This document shows, piece by piece, positions 60,345-64,000 of a stretch of DNA of 64,000 bases. The notes beneath the pieces are model-generated. The model was not told the DNA's origin. It did no database searches and saw nothing but the letters and a program-made list of their open reading frames with translations. Where the stretch lies: contig NC_040027.1 of the NCBI RefSeq assembly GCF_000972845.2, forward strand, positions 10,522,954 through 10,586,953, given 5' to 3'. The stretch is from Larimichthys crocea. Lineage: Eukaryota; Chordata; Actinopteri; Sciaenidae. The position numbers were made by a program, and so were the translations under genes. Position 1 is the stretch's first letter. The number at the start of each line of letters is the position of its first letter.

Positions 60345-60452
60345 TCTCTCCACCTCCGGACCTCCGCCTGCGTTTACGTTTTACTTTCACTTCTCCACGC
60401 GTGCGGTGTGTGCGGGCAGATTGTGCTTCAGTCGTTGCGGGAGGATCATCGG
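60345..60452 (+). other. Probable untranslated first exon of serpin gene
   Basis: The segment runs from about 30 bp past the TATA box to donor TCGG|GTAACG at 60453. It contains ttttactttcacttct (60379-60394), whose complement AGAAGTGAAAGTAAAA is an interferon-response-like (IRF-binding) sequence. Clade B serpins commonly have a non-coding first exon. The acceptor would be tcattacag at 61258-61266. Confidence 0.4.
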
Positions 60453-60779
60453 GTAACGTGAGACAGTTTATAATAATAATAAATCATAACACAGGTCTGT
60501 CTGTGTGTACACACGCACTGCCAGCTAAAACTGTGCATGTGAGTGGCAACTGTGATATAGGATATAAGGGAAGTTTGCTTAAAAATATGTAGTAAATATA
60601 TTGCAGGTTAAAGGTTAGAATCGTGGCAACACGTTTTTCTCATTTGCTGTCACAGCATGAGCACATGTTAAAACACATACTGGTAAACACAAGTGGCAAC
60701 AGACACAGCCACTCAAAATTGATTTCACTTGTTTCAAATGATGTGACACAACCGATATAAGCCAGTTCAGAGAGCAAAG

Positions 60780-60985
60780 TTCGTCCATGCTCAGTTGAGA
60801 ATGGATAGAGGACGAGTGTGTATGCGAGGTGGAGGACGAAGAGGAAGACGATCATAGACCATGTTCTTGTCCATGGACTGACAACGAGGGAAGCAGGACT
60901 TAGAGTGCAACCCAATTTTCTGTGTCCACCATAGTAAGGACATTGTCTGGCCCTGAACATTGTGCTTTCCATTTGTTTACGGTAC
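60780..60985 (+). mobile_element. Decayed transposase N-terminal fragment
   Basis: The plus strand reads MDRGRVCMRGGGRRGRRR and, after a frameshift, IDHVLVHGLTTREAGLRVQP. This is the Arg/Gly-rich lead and IIDHVLVHGMTxREAGQRVQPN helix-turn-helix of a transposase (IS630/Tc1-like DDE type) that is common in fish. Only this N-terminal part remains and the frame is broken. It lies in the presumed serpin intron. Confidence 0.65.
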
Positions 60986-61293
60986 TGACTGCTCAATAGA
61001 TTTTGACCGGTTGCAGGTTCATATCAACAAAGAACAAGAATTACAGTATCCCAGAGACAAAGGACAAGTTTGTGAGATACAGGGTACAGTACTGTAAAAA
61101 AAGGCCAAGAGCAAAGCAGAGTCGTCATTTCTAAACTATTTTGAGCTACTATGAGAGAACACGTTTTCATTCATCAAAAGACAATGACGGAAAAAACTGA
61201 AATTTCACATCCGGATCTGTCTGAAATGTCTGAAAGGTTATATAACCATCTCAAATGTCATTACAGGAAGAGTGTACATCATCATCATCAGTC

Positions 61294-61461
61294 ATGGCCG
61301 CCATCAGCAACTCCAACACAGATTTTGCCTGTAAGCTTTTCCGCACTCTGAGCCAGAAAGATCCCTCCGGGAACATCTTTGTCTCGCCGCTGAGCATCAG
61401 CTCGGCCCTAGCTATGGTTTACCTGGGCGCTAAAGGAGACACCGCTACCCAGATGGCCAAG
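61294..61461 (+). CDS. Clade B serpin (serpinB1-like), first coding exon
   Basis: Clade B serpins such as leukocyte elastase inhibitor are cytosolic suicide inhibitors of granule proteases. The exon encodes 56 residues, [20 protein letters not shown], then a segment ending [20 protein letters not shown] and [11 protein letters not shown]. It covers helix A and the SPLSISSAL motif that opens the serpin fold. Like other clade B serpins it has no signal peptide, and the exon break after Gln-Met-Ala-Lys matches SERPINB1 (AQLSK). Acceptor tcattacag at 61266 and donor AAG|GTCGGT. The remaining exons (about 320 residues, with the reactive loop) are to the right, so the target protease cannot be inferred. 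Position beside mylk4 supports the SERPINB1/6/9 locus. Confidence 0.88.
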
Positions 61462-61865
61462 GTCGGTATACCGTCTCTCTAATAGATGCACGTCTTCCGT
61501 CACCTGACGTCCTTGCATAACTTGTAGCATCATTATGAAAAAAGTTCATACACATCTTTAGAGTTTTGAAGCTCATGGCACAGGTGTGTATCTAGGCATG
61601 GGCTGAAAGGTCAGACTAATTCCACCTGTACTTTGACCTCAGTCAGTGCTGCTGAAACAAGGAAGGTATTGTTGGCTTAAAAACAGAAAGGTCAATGAGC
61701 TGACATTTGCACGCTCTGTTGCAGTGTCATAAAACCTGTTAATTAGCTTTGTTCTTCTTAAACTTTATTTTGATTAATGACTTCTGCGTGACAGCTTTAG
61801 TCGCAGGTTGACGGTGAATGATTGACTGAATGAAAGAATAAAAGCACGTAGTAATATTGTAATAT

Positions 61866-62262
61866 ATGTTATGGCCAGAAGTTTGAGGACATGTTATTCC
61901 AAAAAACCATGGGCATTTATCTGCTGCCATAACAGCCACCACTCTTCTGGGAAGGCTTTCCACCTGATTTTAAACCTGGATGCAGGGATTTGGTCCTATT
62001 TAGCCACCAGAGCATTAGTGAGGTCCAAAGGCTGATGAAGGCATGACTGACAGTCTGCGTTCCAGCTCATGACAAAGGTGTTGGATAGGGGTTGGGATCA
62101 GGGCTCAAAGTGTTGAGACAAATTTGGAAGAGCATGATTGTTAAGAATATAATTGTACAATGTAGCTGTGCAGTTTCCCTTAATTATACCATTAAAAAAG
62201 CAGCCCTAGACCCAAAGTACATGAAAGTATGGAGACTTACTTTTGGCCTGTGTGTGTAGTAT
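61866..62262. mobile_element. Tc1-like non-autonomous DNA element
   Basis: The left end tatggccagaagtttgagga and right end acttttggcctgtgtgtgta are inverted (GGCCAAAAGT core). The interior has aaaaccatgggcattta, then actcttctgggaaggctttc and tctgcgttccagctcatgac, ordered landmarks of a very common fish element with TATGGCCAAAAGT-type termini. It lies in serpin intron 1. Confidence 0.7.
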
Positions 62263-62366
62263 AAAGAGCAGGCACATTAAAACAACTACAACTAAATTTA
62301 CAATTACAGGCGACCTAAAAGGGCACATAGATGTAGAAATATAAAGCTCACAGCACAGAGTGCTGC
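62186..62366. repeat. 181-bp direct repeat, copy 1
   Basis: Matches 63172-63352 over exactly 181 bp with only a few substitutions. It includes the right end of the Tc1-like element and about 100 bp beyond it. Confidence 0.95.
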
Positions 62367-62367
62367 A

Positions 62368-62402
62368 GTAATGATGATGATGATGATGATGATGATGATG
62401 TT
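62368..62402. repeat. (ATG)n microsatellite
   Basis: About eleven atg units immediately after the first 181-bp repeat; absent after the second copy. Confidence 0.9.
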
Positions 62403-63171
62403 TTGGAATTTAAGAAACTGTGTTTTTTTGTCTGCCTTTGCACTGAAATCATAGCTGTAGCTATTCAAATAATTAATGCCCAAGTTTGAGCGTTTTTGGT
62501 TGAATTAATGGATTATAATGGATTCACTCAAATGATCAGTCGATGTAAGTGAAAAATAAAGTAACAGACTGGGTTTTAAAGTAACCACATTGGACTGTTT
62601 CTTCAGTAGACAGCAATTGGCTTGAAACTTGGTAGTCAAACACTTAAACCAAACACCAAAACCAATACAGATGAGGTACAGGTTAAGGGCTGAGACTACA
62701 ACATTCTATCCAAAACAAATAAAAATCCAGCACTGAGCATACACCGTGAGTCTTCTGTATATCCTGGTAACTCCAGGATGTGTATGACCCCTGTGAGATC
62801 TGCACAGGTGTGGTGAGAAGTGAAAACACAAGCCTCTGCGGCTGTACCTCTTCTTCAGTGTATTAATGCGCAGCACTAACCGGCAATATTATGTTTCTGA
62901 GGCAATAATGTGATATAATTTACAGTATCTATAGCAATGATCCAAATATTCTTCCACCATCCCGATCAGATGTTACATAATTGAATTTATGGGCCAGCAC
63001 TAATGACAAAGAAGTTCACAACACTGGAACAAGATTTAGTTTAAAGTTTAATGAAGAATAAATCACAATATCATACGAAGAAAATAAAAGAGTTTACAAA
63101 GTGCTTTGACAGACAGGCAAAAAACACATCTGTGATGGATTTCCCTTATTTGTAACTAAAGCTCTTAGCTC
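62403..63171 (+). other. Serpin intron 1, nothing recognised
   Basis: Unique sequence with no serpin exon 2 and no recognised element. Confidence 0.45.
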
Positions 63172-63352
63172 ATACCATTAAAAAAGCAGCCCTAGACCCA
63201 AAGTACATGAAAGTATGGAGATTTACTTTTGGCCTGTGTGTGTAGTATGAAGAGCAGGCACATTAAAACAACTACGACTAAATTTACAATTACAGGCGAC
63301 CTAAAAGGGCACATAGATGTAGAAATATAAAGCTCACAGCACAGAGTGCTGC
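63172..63352. repeat. 181-bp direct repeat, copy 2
   Basis: Second copy of 62186-62366, same orientation, spacing about 0.8 kb. The body of the Tc1-like element is missing to its left. Confidence 0.95.
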
Positions 63353-63820
63353 GGGAATGAGTCCTAAAAACCTGGAAACTAGTTCATATTTTTGCACCTC
63401 CAGTTTCTCAAAGTCGATGGGTTTTTGGTTAGATGCCTGAAGTCTGTGGTTATCACAAGCTAAAGAGATTTTCACATTTTGTTCTACGACATAAAATGAA
63501 CATTTGAAGTTTGACAAGTGGCTAAATGATACTACACTTAAAGCATAGTGGTTCCAACCATGGTGTTCGTTTATAATACATGTATGTTTTTGTTTTTTAC
63601 TGTCGTTGGTGTTTTGTTGAGGGAATCAGACGAACTTTGGCCTACAAAAACACGTCATTCCTGCAACATTATATAACCTGTAAGTTTAATTAACAGGCTT
63701 GACAATTACCTGAAACGTCATGTTATCACTGACCAATTAACAGATATAAATTTCTATAAAAGTCACGAGTAGCATGGCTCCATAACAGTTCTTCGTCCTT
63801 CAGCTTCATTGTCACCATCT
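63353..63820 (+). other. Serpin intron 1, nothing recognised
   Basis: No serpin exon 2 (expected to open with a strand like LHFN and a polar loop) was found. Confidence 0.4.
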
Positions 63821-63822
63821 TT

Positions 63823-64000
63823 CTTTTTTTTTTTTTTTTTCTATGTTTTTTTGGCCTTTTTATGCCTTTTATTGATAGTACAGCTGAAGATAGACAGGAA
63901 GCAGGGGGCAGAGAGAGGGGGAATGACACGCAGCAAATGGCCGTCCGATGCGGGATTCGAACCGGGGCCAGCTGCAGCGAGGACTGTAGCCTCTTGCACA
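63823..64000 (-). mobile_element. tRNA-derived SINE, copy 3 (cut by window edge)
   Basis: Poly(T) at about 63823-63840, then the same body (ggccttttatgcc-like, gacaggaagcag, gatgcgggattcgaaccggg) as the copies at 21219 and 47988, same orientation. The A-box end lies beyond the window, so its outer target duplication cannot be checked. Confidence 0.88.

Overview
This is nuclear DNA from a teleost fish. Its genes are sparse, with short exons, GT-AG introns, much (GT)n/(GA)n/GATA-type simple sequence, and fish-type mobile elements: tRNA-derived SINEs, L1- and L2/Rex1-like LINE ends, hAT and Tc1-like elements. Three genes can be supported, in the order GMDS - MYLK4 - clade B serpin. That order matches human 6p25.2 as I remember it (GMDS-MYLK4-WRNIP1-SERPINB1). 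I found no WRNIP1 exon.

Layout. 1-5064: intron 1 and the first coding exon of gmds (minus strand; the rest lies left of the window), followed by a GC-rich promoter region and about 600 bp of GATA/GGAT satellite. 5.9-11.8 kb: mostly unique intergenic DNA with one decayed LINE. 12.0-41.2 kb: a mylk4-type myosin light chain kinase gene on the minus strand. Twelve coding exons join in frame to a 716-residue protein with an N-terminal coiled coil, an acidic Lys/Glu-rich linker and a complete kinase domain. Further upstream, at 38.2 kb and 41.0 kb, are two more candidate first coding exons. All three first exons end in phase 0, so each could splice to the same second exon. One predicts a membrane-anchored N-terminus; another resembles the N-terminus of mammalian MYLK4. 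25.25-36.28 kb, inside this gene: a 5.5 kb segment present twice in tandem, with the copies separated by exactly 10 N. This is most likely an assembly join of two unmerged haplotypes. 47-60 kb: gene-poor DNA with SINEs, a hAT element with 8-bp target duplications, and other repeats. 60.3-61.5 kb: promoter, probable untranslated exon and first coding exon of a serpinB1-like gene (plus strand, continuing to the right).

The genes do not form one pathway. GMDS starts GDP-fucose synthesis. MYLK4 is a striated-muscle-type kinase of the myosin regulatory light chain. Clade B serpins are intracellular inhibitors of granule proteases. Exon borders were read by eye from splice signals and reading phase; no alignment or transcript data were available.
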